DNA from: Aporrectodea caliginosa
Taxonomy: Eukaryota; Annelida; Clitellata; Crassiclitellata; Lumbricidae
Direction of reading: 5' to 3'
DNA: 64,000 nt
Assembly: GCA_020284085.1 (NCBI GenBank)
Contig: JACEVL010000519.1
Location: 65,001-129,000, forward strand
Of the stretch, positions 33,791 to 45,534 are shown one piece after another. The position numbers were made by a program, and so were the translations under genes. The number at the start of each line of letters is the position of its first letter. Within the stretch, counting starts at the first letter, position 1. The notes beneath the pieces were generated by a model. That model was not told the origin of the DNA and did not search any database. It saw only the letters and a list, made by a program, of their open reading frames with translations.

Positions 33791-34329
33791 GTTGCATATG
33801 AGCATAGTGCCTTCATTTTTGTCATATCCCTTCGTATTTCTAACCCACTTGAACCCCGCTGTGGTCTAGTAGATAAGTCTTACAATCATTAAAATTAGAC
33901 GCATGTGTCTTCGTGTAATTGCCAGAGTAAGTGTAATTACATATTTTAATGGCTTCAAGAGAACCTAATCTCAACACCTTCCGTGGCTCAGATGGTTTTA
34001 GCGCCGTGGACAAATATAACCGGACAGGTTGTTTCATGAGCGCAATTATGTCTATACGCTGCACATTGTGGACACACAGAATATGTGCATATGTTTTATG
34101 CTTTTTGTAAAAGGTCTTTAAAGGAAATCTGGATTAATGCAAGATGCGCGTTCAACAGGTAAGGTGGACCGGTAAAAAATTAATATATGTATATATGTTT
34201 AATATATTTTATATATGTATATACAATGTTATACATGGAAGTTAAAGATAGGGAGAGTAAAAGAACCAGGGAGGGGTAGGGGTAGGGGAAGCAGCTGTGG
34301 AGAGGCAAACAGAGAATCTGAAAAAGAGA

Positions 34330-34392
34330 GCGAGGAAGAGAAAGACAGAGATAGAGACAGAGACAGAGAGAGAGAGAGAGAGACAGAGACAG

Positions 34393-34423
<31 letters not shown>

Positions 34424-34441
34424 GAGAGACAGAGAGAGAAC
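34330..34441. repeat. (GA)n/(GACA)n microsatellite
   Basis: Purine-rich GA and GACAGA units; frames in it are artefacts. Confidence 0.9.
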
Positions 34442-34665
34442 AATTAGTGGAGAAAAGTGGCATGCAGGTATGCTATCGGTAAAGCAGGTTTTATATACTA
34501 CAGTAACTGGTGGGCAGAAGGCAAGCCCGCCCAAATGAGACAGTGCAGAAGGTAATTTTACATTTCAGTCAACCAGCCAGCGCTAGTAACTGCTGTCTGA
34601 ATGAGATCATTCCCAGGGATTGCTTAACCTTAGGCCCTATAAGAAATTCTGGTAATCATTCATTG

Positions 34666-35540
34666 CAGAAAAAGAAAGAAGAAGAAGAAAAGAAGAAGAA
34701 GACAAAGAGGAGGAGGACGAGGAGGAGGAGGACGAGGAGGAGGACGAGGACGAGGAGGAGGAGGAGGAGGACAAGAAGGAACAAAGGAGGAGGAGGAGGA
34801 GAAGGAGGAAGCGGAGAAGGAGAAGGAGGAGAAGAAGGAGAAGGAGGAAGAGGAGGAGAAGCAGGAGAAGGAGGACGCGGAGAAGGAGAAGGAGGAGAAG
34901 GAGGAGAAGGAGGAGGAGAAGAAGGAGGAGGAAGAGGAGAAGAAGGAGGAGGAGAAGAAGGAGGAGAAGGAGGAGAAAAAGGAGGAGAAGGAGGAGAAGA
35001 AGGAGAAGAAGGAGGAGAAGAAGGAGGAGAAAAAGGAGGAGAAGGAGGAAGAAGAGGAGGAGGAAGAGCAGGAGGAGGAGGAAGAGGAGGAGGAGGAGAG
35101 AAGAAGAAGAAGAGGAGGAGGAGGAGAGAGAAGGAGGAAGAAGAACAGGAGGAGGGAGAGGAAGAGGAGGAGGAGAGGAAGAATAAGAAGAAGAGGAAGA
35201 AGAACAGGAGAGGAGGAGGAGGAAGAGAGAAGGAGAAGAGGAGGAGAGAGAGAGAAGGAGGAAGAAGAACAGGAAGAGGAGGAGGAGGAAGAGGAGAAGG
35301 AGAGGAAGAAGAGGAGGAGGAGAGAGAGAAGGAGGAAGAAGAACAGGAAGAGGAGGAGGAGGGAGAGGAGGAGGAGAGGAAGAAGAAGAGGAGGAGGAGA
35401 GAGGAGGAAGAAGAAGAACAGGAAGAGGAGGAGGCAGAGAAGAGGAGGAGGAGAGGAAGAAGAGGAGGAGAATAAGAAGAGGAGGAGAGGATCAGAAGAA
35501 GAAGAGGAAGAGGAGGAGGAGAAGAAGAAGAAAGAAGAAT
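34666..35540. repeat. 875-base polypurine (GGA/GAA)n tract
   Basis: Almost uninterrupted A/G on plus, C/T on minus, built of GGA, GAA and GGAGAA units. It starts about 40 bases downstream of the opsin exon 2 donor, so it lies at the start of intron 2 and would be a long pyrimidine run in the transcript. Large predicted E/G/R or S/P/L proteins here are composition artefacts. Confidence 0.95.
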
Positions 35541-35578
35541 GGCAGAAGAGAAAGTGTCTGACCGCCGCTGAGACTGAC

Positions 35579-35715
35579 CGTGATCGCCCCAAGGCCACTT
35601 CTTCTTGAAGCAAGCGATGGTCATCAACGGAAATCCGTTGACGACGGTGAACGTCAGATCGCTAATCGCCAGGTTGATAACAAAGAGATTGGAAGGCGTT
35701 CTCAAAGACGCAGAC
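35579..35715 (-). CDS. Gq/rhabdomeric opsin, exon 2 (TM1 end, loop 1, TM2)
   Basis: Phase 2 in, phase 1 out, 137 bases, with acceptor TGTTGGTAG and donor CACG|GTCAGT. The peptide reads SASLRTPSNLF, then NLAISDLTF, then VNGFPLMTIACFKKKW. LRTP in loop 1, the NLA..D core of TM2 (Asp 2.50) and the VNGFPLMTI.CF.KKW run are characteristic of Gq-coupled (r-type) opsins, close to cephalopod-type visual opsins and melanopsins. The split Arg codon CG|G joins it to exon 1 in frame. The next exon (TM3 with the DRY-like motif) was not found to the left. Confidence 0.88.
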
Positions 35716-35829
35716 CTACCAACAGAAGAGGCAACACAAAACACCAACTGAACACTTCAACTTAAATGCTGCAGCGCTTTGGGACGCACACAAAAGGCGC
35801 TATATTAAGGGTCTCAATGTATACAAGCA

Positions 35830-35915
35830 TGCTATTGTATTGTATCTGGGCATTTATAAAGCGCCTCTAGCAGTAGTGACTATTCAGAGGCGCTCCCAGT
35901 TTGAGCGTAATAATG
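35830..35915 (-). mobile_element. CR1/L2-like LINE 3' tail
   Basis: CATTTATAAAGCGCCTCTAG...CAGAGGCGCTCCCAG, the conserved tail hairpin of this window's LINE family. It lies in the opsin intron. Confidence 0.6.
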
Positions 35916-36514
35916 CTGTATGTCCATCTTTCATTCGTTGCCTTAATTCCCTGTTTCTTCTGCATAGTCGATATTTGGTTCTCTCTCTTGACTCCATGCC
36001 ATTTTCTCACATCATTCTCTTGGGAAAAAAATTCAACTGAATAGAAGAATTTTTTTATATGATTGAGATCTGAACGTGCACTTAATCGCACTTCTTAGAC
36101 GGCCGTATTCTTGCAGCACTTTAAACAGTTCGAGCTCTAATGTCTAGATACCTGTATGCACGCTCACCTACATCTCCTAAACTGACCATTTTCTTGATAC
36201 CTTTCTTGTTCAAACAACTCTGGACGTAACTTCGATCAGGTTCTTTCTCAGAGAAGGAACAGCATTTCGGGTGAAATTGAAATGCGCCAGACGATGTCCT
36301 AGTACTATACCGAACCCATGAGCCAAATGATTCTCTTTAGTGATGAATAGAAAAGAAACGACTAAAGCTAGCCCATGGTAGAGACAAGGAGATCGCGTTA
36401 TCGTATACTTAGTGCAAAGACACATTTGAATCTAACATCAGTGTCATCGATAGTGCTAAACTTTCCCCAAATACTCTCTAATCGTACTGGAGAAACGAAT
36501 TGAAAGAAAAGCGT

Positions 36515-36785
36515 AGAGATTATATGGTCTTCCTCTAGAGCTGCGTCTACACCCTGGGAGTCTGCCTGAAACTTTCCTTACTAAACTCAAAACTGTTCTT
36601 TTAAAATTTTACATTACGGCTATGGTTCTGTTTACTAGTTAAGGTTTTTGTCTTTATTTTGCATTACGGTTCTGTTTATGTTTCATAGTCCGTCATGTAT
36701 GAAGGTCAATCATTTGTCAGTCGGGAGCGCCTCTGAGTAGTTTCCTGAAGGGGCGCTATATAAATTCCCGAATGAATGAATATGC
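36515..36785 (+). mobile_element. CR1/L2-like LINE 3' end
   Basis: Plus strand reads GLPLELRLHPGSLPE then FLTKLKTVLLKF, the end of the post-RT domain also seen at 63000-63090. It is followed by a 3' UTR and the GAGCGCCTCTGAG...GGGGCGCTATATAAATTC tail, ending in (GAAT)n. In the opsin intron. Confidence 0.72.
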
Positions 36786-37007
36786 AGTTGCAATTAGAAT
36801 CGTGCCAGCGTGTCGCCTGTTAACGCCTCTTATTGTTGGCCTCTTGACATGTGTCACGGAACGCCATAAAAGATGCAAGAATAAAAATAATAGGCGTACA
36901 GTACACGCACATGTATGCCTTTTTTGTCGTCCTACCTACGTCATACGCTGGGTTCTTGTTTAATGTCTGTGACTCTGTGTCACTGTATGTGTGAGTCTGA
37001 TTCGATG

Positions 37008-37070
37008 TTTAACACTAACGACGAGATTGTACTAAAATTGTCTGGGAAACCAATTTTAAAGTGTTAAAAC
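37008..37070. repeat. Short hairpin repeat, copy 1 of 3
   Basis: TTTAACACT faces AGTGTTAAA-like sequence. The core is AACGACGAG, TGTACTAAAA and TGGGAAACCA, shared with the copies at 42794 and 55455. Confidence 0.65.
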
Positions 37071-37139
37071 TTGCACGCTGGAAGCGAATTTGATCACATA
37101 TAGCCGTCTGAAAAGATTTATTCGTAACAATTGTCGAAC

Positions 37140-37235
37140 TCACACACACAAACAAACAGACAGACAGACTGAGAGACAGATAGATAGACAGACATACAGA
37201 CATACAGACAGACAGACAGATAGACAGATAGACAG
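37140..37235. repeat. (ACAG)n/(GATA)n microsatellite
   Basis: Tetranucleotide repeats, low complexity. Confidence 0.9.
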
Positions 37236-37869
37236 AAGACTTCTTGTCACTTCATTTACCCAATTGATCACTCGCTCATTCGGCTGCTCACTAGTTCACT
37301 CACTCTCTCACTTGCTCACTCACTCGCTCTCACCACCCACCCTCTTTAGCACATCACTGGGGTCGCCTTGCATCGATTCTGTCACACAGAAAAGAATAAA
37401 AAAACCTTTCGCTATAAATAATGCTACTGGTGCATAATATTCTTCTGCAGTGCAACGTTCCTTTCGGCCTTTCATTCGAGAACACACTGCGATGCAATAT
37501 GCGATATGAGTTTCTCGACCATTCGTCGTCTTTTAATCATTTTGTCACTTTTGTTTAATATTGTGTTTATTTGTGACTTTCTTTGGGAAATAGGTTAGAA
37601 AACATTTGTGCGGAGGTAACAGCGCTAATTCTCCCCCAGCCTTGAGCCGCCATGTTGTTTATAGGACTACGTGATCGACCAAAATCGACCCAGGCTTCAT
37701 TCTGAGACGAATTCTGACACAACACAGTCAGTACATGGATCCCAAAATAAGTTCAACCATTGAAAATGACCTAATTATACAGCATGCCTTGGTTATAAGG
37801 CGTTATTTGTTTCCGTTGTGGCTAATATGCATGGTTATAGCCTAGGCTAATATAGAGCATCTCACAAAT

Positions 37870-38055
37870 ATCGAAGTGCTAGTGCAAGAACTAAATTGAA
37901 ACAATTCTCCATTAAACGTTGTGGCCCGCCACTATGGAATTCCCTTCCTGAGAATCTAAAAAACACTGTAAGAAACTGGATTGATTGATTGATTGACTGA
38001 TCAATTGATTGATTGATTAATTAATTGATTAATTGATTAATTAATTGATTGATTA
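37870..38055 (+). mobile_element. LINE C-terminal scrap with (TTGA)n tail
   Basis: Plus reads KQFSIKRCGPPLWNSLPENLK, a Jockey-like LINE C-terminal motif (G..WNSLP.NL), then (ATTG)n to 38055. It abuts the opsin exon 1 donor region. Confidence 0.55.
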
Positions 38056-38072
38056 GCTTCTTAATATCTTAC

Positions 38073-38428
38073 CGACAGAAGATGCCGATGACGATAACGG
38101 TGGCGTTTCCGATGGTCCCGATGAGGCAAACGATCGTGATGTAGACTCCGAATCCGAAGTAGACGAAGTCCGGAACAGCCCGGATCTGTTCCTGGAACTG
38201 GTTCCAGAATTTATGGGTGTGGAGAACCGTTCCGTCACCCGACAGAACAACGACCTCTGACTCGTTGACCATCGTCGTCGTCATCATTTTGTAGTCGCTA
38301 CTGTTGCAGTTGTTGTTGCTGCTATTGTTGTTGTTGTTATCATCATCGTGGTAGTCGCACGGTGGCCGTGTGTTGTAATTACTGCTGACCACTGATGACC
38401 AGGCCATTTCGGACACCGAGTGGTTCAT
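38073..38428 (-). CDS. Gq/rhabdomeric opsin, exon 1 (N-terminus and TM1)
   Basis: A start ATG at 38428 is preceded immediately by an in-frame TAG. The exon is 356 bases with donor CG|GTAAGA (phase 2). Residues 1-85 are an extracellular tail with NHS and NES sequons and an Asn/Ser/Asp-rich stretch (about residues 29-45) coded by AAC/AGC-type triplet repeats. Residues about 86-118 start with FWNQFQEQIRAVPD, then a hydrophobic TM1 containing GTIGNATVIV (the conserved Asn 1.50) and ending FCR. This matches the segment before and through TM1 of r-opsins. Light-sensing GPCR of the plasma membrane, expected to couple to Gq. The gene is incomplete here: the retinal-binding lysine in TM7 is not in the visible part. 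The other possibility is a non-opsin class A GPCR, less likely given exon 2. Confidence 0.85.
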
Positions 38429-39244
38429 CTAGACACATAGAATGACTGAATGAGGCAGCGAATAAATGACAGTATCTAAATGTAAATTTCCGAATTGTTT
38501 CAGCGCCACTTTAAAAAGTTTGTCTAGTAAAAAGACCATTGAAGAAAGAGATTAGTAACAAGAGAGAAATGGACAGACAGACAGACAGACAGAGAAGGTA
38601 AAAGACTAGGAAGTTCGGCGAGAGAAAAAGATATCAAGAAAGGAAAGCCACGGTCAGTTCTAACAGGAGAAGTAAAACAGGAGATATAGGCCTAGTAGAT
38701 GCAGGGAGCTTGAGAGACAGCATAAATGGAAGAGAAAACGCATTCATGAATAAAACAGGAACTTCCATATAAAAAAGAAAGACATTAATTGAATCAGAGT
38801 TGGAGAGCTGCAGAAACTATAAGGCAAATGCAATGCAATAAAACTGTAATTTGATAATGGCCTCCTTACCAAGTTCAGAGGACAATATTGTATCCGGGAA
38901 ACCATTAAGAGCCATAAATAGACTGGAACAGAGAGTGATATAAGGAGGCTGAGAGGAAGATTAATACGTAGGCCTATATATATATAATTATATATATATA
39001 ATATTATATATATATAAGAGAATCCTTGTTAGAGTTCAAAGACATGTTAATGTCTTTACTGACATTAATCTTCAATTCTGGTTAATATAAAGCCGGACAA
39101 TGTCCCTCTGATTCGTCGTTGACTCTGCAGACATAATTCCCTCGTGGGCTCTTGAACAGCAAGTCAATGTTATGACATTTAGTGCAATGTAATTAATGGA
39201 TGCCCTGAACGTCGGTTCAGATACAACTCTCTGCTCGAGCTAAA

Positions 39245-39272
39245 CAGCAAGCAGAGAGAGAGAGTGAGAGAG

Positions 39273-39336
<64 letters not shown>

Positions 39337-39590
39337 GAGAGACAGAGAGACAGAGAGAGACAGAAAGACAGAGACAGAGACAGATACAGAGAGACAGAGA
39401 GAAACAGAGACAGACAGAAAGAGAGAGAGAGGAAGAGGAAGCTAAAGAGACAGACAGAGAGGGACAGAGAGAGGAACACAGAGAGAAAGAGGAAGATAAA
39501 GAGAGAGTTAGAGAACAACAGAGAGATAAAAATAGAGACAATGAGAGAGAAAAGAGAGAGTGAAAGAGAAAGAGTGGAACAGAGATAAAT
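39245..39590. repeat. (GA)n/(GACA)n microsatellite
   Basis: About 345 bases of GA-rich units; frames through it are artefacts. 38460-39244 holds nothing else recognisable. Confidence 0.92.
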
Positions 39591-39777
39591 ACATATAGAG
39601 GACATATTAAGACCTGCAGATAAGTAGAGATATCTAGCATCTCTACAGGTACACTGTCTGTCTTTCCAATTCTGTGAATAAGCTTTAACTGATTGTTATT
39701 TTCTATCAAACAACTACACCTGTTCCTTTAAATCGTCATTCTTTTATATATCGACCAATTTACCTGCTCTGTCTTCA

Positions 39778-39990
39778 CAATCACCATTACCACCATCACC
39801 ACCACCATTACTATCACTATCAAAGTCTATCAGTAACACCACCAGTGCACCACCACCACCACCACCATCACCACCGCCACCACTACCACCACCACCACCA
39901 CCACTACCACTACCACTACCACAACCACCACAGCCACCACAACTACCACCACCACCACCTCCACCACCACCACAACCACCACGACTACCC
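39778..39990. repeat. (ACC)n microsatellite
   Basis: ACC/ACT triplets over about 210 bases. 40000-40700 holds no feature I can support. Confidence 0.92.
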
Positions 39991-40704
39991 TACCACTTAA
40001 GCGCCACTGTAGTCGTCATTCTGTATACTTCCTTTTCTCCCACTTCCTTTGCGCTTCTTTTCTCCACATCTTATTTTCACTCATTACCCTATGTCTTCCA
40101 TTGCATTAATAATCGCATGCATCGCTTTTCATAGCTAAAGCGTTGCTCACACCTGGAACTTTAGCAGCTATCCTCCACCGGAAAACTCACAAAAGAGAAG
40201 GTCACAACCGTGCAAAGGTTCTCCTGATTAAAGTCGCCTTTGACTGTGTGGATTGTACATCGACGACCGCTTTAGTTGCGCCTCTCCCTCGCTGGAAGCG
40301 CCACTTCAGCATGCTTCTACGCGTATATATATTCTCTCTTGTTTGATTGAAAGGGTTAAATAAGCTTAGTCCCAGCCCCTTCTCTATCGTCATAACGGTT
40401 CGATGATTACGAGGCTGTCGTGTCACACAACAACGGGTTTAATCTGGCTGTACATCGTGTTTATCTCCTGTAATTCTTACACCGGTTATCACTGGTGTCC
40501 ATCTCACTGCGTCGCTTGTAATGACCTGCTATCGACTAACCAACGATCGCACGCCTTCTATACGCCTCTCGGCCTGGTAATCGTAATCGTAATCGTAAAC
40601 TCGAAACTTCTACAGCGCCCACAAAAGCGAAGTCGCGGGAACCAGCTTATTCACAGGCGCTCAATCAAAACAAAATCGATAGGCAAGCGGGTACACTACC
40701 ACCA

Positions 40705-40830
40705 GCGATAACAATAATATTCTTTATTGAAAAAATCCGGTTGACAACCCGCAACCGGTTACAATGTACAGTTATGCAATTGAAAAAATTCACAAGACAG
40801 AAATGACAGAAGACATAAATCTTAACTACT
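40705..40830 (-). mobile_element. Dispersed repeat tail (SINE/LINE 3' end)
   Basis: TTCTTTATTGAAAAAATCCG...ACAGAAGACATAAATC is shared in part with 1200-1310. It probably marks the 3' end of a minus-strand retroelement whose body may extend to about 40950, where TAGCGCATTGG on minus resembles a tRNA box A. Confidence 0.4.
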
Positions 40831-41174
40831 AACAGGCTGCCTGCAATACACGGCGCTAATAGCAGCCTACAAAGTCGATCTCGGTACCTCTCGCTCTCTA
40901 TGCCAGTGTGTTATCCAATGCGCTATCGGGCCCCCAAAAGCGATCGAAATGGACTCCAACGGTTTTTGCAAAGATTCAAGTGCCTGTTCTACCACCCGCT
41001 CCAGCAGCAAGATGTAGTTTCTATGGTGGAAGAGGCAGACAACTGGTTTCTCCAGGCAGTAATCTGGAATTCAAGCCACGTACTTCGTAGCCTGTTTCCA
41101 CCGACAGTACGACAGGGGTATGCCCTGCGCCAGAGACCCATGACTTTGAACCGCCAGGAAAAGACGGTCGGAGT

Positions 41175-42022
41175 CATAGTTGTAAAAAACGGTAAAATCA
41201 AAATAAAAAACGAGAAAAAAAGGAAAAAAAAAACGTCGTTTTATTGAAAAAATGTTTATACAATTTAAAACCAAAAAAAACGAGTAAAAAAAAGGAAAAG
41301 AAAATAATTTGACTTTGCTACATCATTTACTGCATTTTAAAATTAAAACCATGTTTACACAATTTAATTTTAATCAGGAAAATAACATAACTTTATTAGT
41401 AAACACCAAGTAGGAACAGTAATCTACAACAATTATTTTCGTTTTTATAAGTTTGGTTTAAAAAGAAAATTTAATTGTGAAATTAAAAATATTGAAATCT
41501 TTTCAAATTTAAATTGTATAACTTACATAAATCCACATAAATCCATACTGACATAAGCAATTAAAAGCTAAACCTTGTAAGTATAGAGTGTACTTAATTT
41601 AAAATTGTAGGTCTACTTACACAATTATGACATCATTTTAAGAACTTGATATGGAGTAATAGGCCTATCCGTCAGTTTATCAGTCAATCAGAGATTACTG
41701 AGTACAAAGACAACATTTCACATTTGGGATAACTTAGAAATTCAAATAACTTTTATGTTATTTCCTGTACTGTGCCGTTTATTTCTTAACTGATGACACC
41801 AAATAGTGACGTAACTTAGATGAATTCCTGAAAGGACGGAGATAACGTAAGGGATATCAGAAAAAATAAAATTAAACAAATAGTAACAGACAGTAAATAA
41901 ATAAATAAAGTTACATAAAACAATTTGAAAAACGGGAAAAAACGTGACGAGAAATAAAAAACCAAAAAAACGACGTTTTTGGAAAACAATGAAAAACGAA
42001 AAAAAACGTTTTTACAACTATG
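41175..42022 (-). mobile_element. hAT-like MITE, copy C, uninterrupted
   Basis: 848 bases bounded by CATAGTTGTAAAAA and TTTTTACAACTATG, flanked by TCGGAGT on both sides (41168-41174 and 42024-42030). It is in reverse orientation to copies A and B and provides the full sequence order against which their insertions are defined. No coding capacity. CGTTTTTT-rich subterminal stretches at both ends. Confidence 0.85.
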
Positions 42023-42793
42023 CTCGGAGTTTCATCCCTCGCTTGCTCTTTAAGACTTTATCAAAGAGCTAGTTCTTCATTCTATTCAAAACATCGACTT
42101 TAAGAAGCTTATTTCAGTCCCCTTCTCTGTCATCGTAACGGTTCGGTGATGACGACGCGCTCGTGTTGCACAGGAGCTGCATGCTGTAAACCATATTTAT
42201 CTCCAGTAATCCTTACACCGGCATCACTGGTAATGACCTGTCATCTGCAAACACCGAACGCTATCCAGTATCCACATCGGATGCAATTGTTTCGGAGAAC
42301 GTGATATTGACGATGAGATACATTGAAGTGGTCTGCATTTCACACAGAAAGAATTGCAGTGAGTTTATCAAGAAAGGGAACAATGCGCACATGGGAAAAA
42401 ACCCAGATATTAACGGAAGCAGAAAGATAACAGATAAGACCAATGTAAATGATGTAATATTAGTTAGACAGGGAGACAGCTTGCACGGAACGTATACGTA
42501 AGATAAATACATACAGATATAGGCACACAGACAGCCAGATGGACAATGAGATGATAATGATATAAGCTTATATACTTTATATATACTTTATTTCGCACAA
42601 AGCAGAACAGAGAAACTAAGCAAACTTCTCTTACTGATGATGAGGCAGATAAGCAGAAGAGGGAGGAAGAGGAGAAGGATTAGAAGAATGGAAGATAGCA
42701 GGCCTATAAAGGACGATGATTTGCAGACAACCTGATAAAGTTATGTATACATGCATCCAGACTGACAGTAAAACCGAATCAAAAGACGCTAAC

Positions 42794-42854
42794 CCTTTAA
42801 CGACGAGCGTATGCTAAAATGTATGGGAAACCATAGGCAGCTCGTCGTTAAAGG
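42794..42854. repeat. Short hairpin repeat, copy 2 of 3
   Basis: A perfect 15-base inverted repeat (CCTTTAACGACGAGC and its complement) around a 31-base centre containing CTAAAATGTATGGGAAACCA. Related copies are at 37008-37070 and 55455-55524. Confidence 0.75.
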
Positions 42855-43377
42855 ATTACAATAAAAGTTAGGCTATAGGCCTGCAACTTAGGTACACACG
42901 CTCGAGAGATACATACAATCAGATGGCAAGACCACTAAGAAAATCCAGCAGAATAAATATATGAAAAGAACAAAACCAACATCTGAAAAGGCAAACAACA
43001 TTCCCGAGAACACAGAAATTCAACGGGGAGAAACGAAAACATAAAACTACAACGTAAACATGGTTTGCGATAACAGCCAACTAAGTGACGCACACAGCAA
43101 CAGATGCAGACACCAGGACAAGAAGCCTACATAGGCAGACACAGGGAAGTACCCTGTAGGAAACAGATGGACATGCGGAAAGAGGTCATTAGACGATGGA
43201 ACAGCTTAGCGATACACGGCACATACGCCGGACTATAGATCGTCATTTTCCAACTAAACAGGTCACCCGTCAAATACTTGACGATGAATTATAGTTCGTG
43301 ACATTCGTTTTCAATAAGCCAGATGGCGACTAATTATAGCTCTGCTGCTGCTTCGCTGAGTCAATGCCAGGGCTGCG

Positions 43378-43715
43378 AAAGGTTTGGTGTTTTGGTTTTT
43401 GGTTTTCTTGGTTTAAAAAACCCACAAAAACAAAAACCCCCAAATTTTTTTGTTATTTATTAGTAAATTTATAAATTATAAATTCCAGAAATTGCGTCTC
43501 TTCAACTCTGTTGCCAATTGTTGTATCGTCTTTGTTATTTTCGCTACATAACGGTCTATACGGTTCTACTGTTCTAGTTAATTTCATTTATACATTTTTG
43601 ATTAATTTGAACGGCTTAGCCTACGTGCCATTTTTCCGAAATAGGAAAATCTTAAAAACAAAAAAGACAAAAAAAGCCATTTTAAAAACTTGGTTTTTTC
43701 ACTTCTGGTTAATGC
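43378..43715. repeat. Possible AT-rich inverted-repeat element
   Basis: GAAAGGTTTGGTGTTTTGG at the left and AAACTTGGTTTTTTCACTTC at the right form a loose inverted pair around AT-rich DNA. Low confidence. Confidence 0.3.
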
Positions 43716-44034
43716 TATCCTTACTGTAAACTGGTAAAGCAGGATTTTTTAATGAATCCGCCTTTTTCACCTACCAGCGAGTAGTTCACATGCAGGACGT
43801 CGTAGACGTGGAATTTTAAGGGTTTATTTCGGTGGTTGGATGACTGCAGAACAGGAGGTGGTGATAACAAATGAAGCCTTAATGAGAAGACACTGTAGCC
43901 ATAGCAAACGATTACGTCGAAGACTATGACGACAGCGTCGATGATGACGATAACGACGACGACGATGATGATAGGATTATGATGAGAAGACATGATGACA
44001 ATATTGTTGCTGCTGTTGTTGTTGATGGTGAATG

Positions 44035-44046
44035 CTGATGAGGGTA

Positions 44047-44118
<72 letters not shown>

Positions 44119-44127
44119 ATTATTATG
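44035..44127. repeat. (ATG)n microsatellite
   Basis: About 28 ATG/GAT triplets; predicted poly-Met, poly-Asp and poly-His frames are artefacts. Confidence 0.95.
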
Positions 44128-44683
44128 ATGATTATGAGGTTTTTGGAGGAGGAGGAGCAGGAGAAGGAGAGGATGATAAATAGACGGAGAAAGCAGGAGA
44201 CATTTTGTCATCCGGAGAGCATCCACCAGCAAATTGTCAATAAAATTTATATAAACATTATTATTGCAAACAAATTAAAAAGATAGATCACGGTCCTTTT
44301 TAGCGCACTCATTCATTATCCACCGGATGATATTGCGGCCCAGATTTCAGGCGGTATGGCTGCAAATGGCATTTACATTCATTGTTGCCATGTTAAATTA
44401 AAAATGCCATTATATTCCGATCGATTTTGGAGGATAATGGCCTACTCTCGCATATTACTTTTGAACAAGCAATTATCATTCAACTAAAAATGGACCTTCA
44501 TTCCGAAATGCTTCAAGGTGCATCGATCCACATTACGCCCACGAACACCATCACCACCACCATTACCACCTCCTCACCGACACCACCTTCTCCACCACAA
44601 TTACGATCACGATCACCTCACCAACAACTCCACCACTGTCTTTCCATCAAGCGACCATGTATCGACTAGTTCCTTGTACGGTT

Positions 44684-45113
44684 ATCCCGTAGTTTACGTT
44701 TGCTAAATTATTCCAATGTCTTCAATGCCGTACTTTACGTTGGTAAGTATAGACACTTTATTAGACAGTCTGCCAATTTCCATAATAACTGTCATCAATC
44801 CAACTTACAGTTAAGCAAACAAAAAATTTCATCAAAGCAACTTCTACTTTAGGAAATTACTTTTCATCAACCCGACATCTAATTAAGCAAAAAACTATTT
44901 TTTATTAATCCAACTTCTATTGGAGCAAACAATTATTCTCATCAATCCAACTTCTATTTACGGATACATTTATTTCCATCGATCCAGCTTCTATTTAGGC
45001 AAAGAATTAGTTTAATCAAGACAACTTCCATTTAGGCAAGCAATTATTTTCATCAATCCAGCTTCCATTTTAATTTGACCATATAAAATAATTTAGCAAA
45101 GTAAACTACGGTT
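44684..45113. mobile_element. TIR element carrying a roughly 43-bp minisatellite
   Basis: CCGTAGTTTACGTTTGCTAAATTATT at the left faces AATAATTTAGCAAAGTAAACTACGG (inverted) at the right. Between them about seven degenerate units of roughly 43 bases follow the pattern ATCAATCCAACTTCTATTTAGGCAAACAATT. The same internal unit fills a different TIR element at 58044-58430. Confidence 0.7.
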
Positions 45114-45174
45114 TTATCGCCTTGTAATTCTAACGGTGCTACATAATGTCATTTAATGGTGCACATGAAAGGCA

Positions 45175-45212
45175 ATGGGGAGGCAATGGGGAGGCAATGG
45201 GCGAACTTACTG
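45175..45212. repeat. Three tandem 12-bp units
   Basis: GAGGCAATGGGG repeated three times. Confidence 0.8.
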
Positions 45213-45424
45213 CCTCCCGTGCGGAGAACATTAAGTGGTATGCTAAGTGAACAGAATTGCCCTTCTGTTACCCCAAGTAAACAAAGGTAGTTTGTTCTCA
45301 AACTATTTGCGATAAGGCGTCACTGTTATATGCCGCCATTTCTAAGGGTACTAAATAGACCATAGACCGCGCTTTTAAGGCTACTATTAGGTATTAATAG
45401 CATTCACCTATTACCATAATCCAT

Positions 45425-45500
45425 GCGGTAGCATAGTGGTAAATCGCATAATGCATTTGCTATTCATACCATTGTCATGGGATCCAATCCCTGTCCGTTG
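45425..45500 (+). pseudogene. tRNA-like relic or SINE head
   Basis: Box A TAGCATAGTGG and a box B-like GGGATCCAATCCC lie at tRNA spacing on plus, followed by a (TCA)n tail. The anticodon arm is unclear. Probably a SINE or tRNA pseudogene. Confidence 0.5.
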
Positions 45501-45534
45501 TGAGAAACTGACAATTCTTTTGCAATCCGTATAT

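Noticed and set aside
33840..34064. Box A-like words hinting at tRNA genes
   Set aside because: No matching box B or cloverleaf could be drawn.
34510..35747. Long open frames of 317-363 codons on both strands
   Set aside because: They run through the polypurine tract and consist of E/G/R/K or S/P/L/F only. Only the opsin exon part at 35579-35715 is real.
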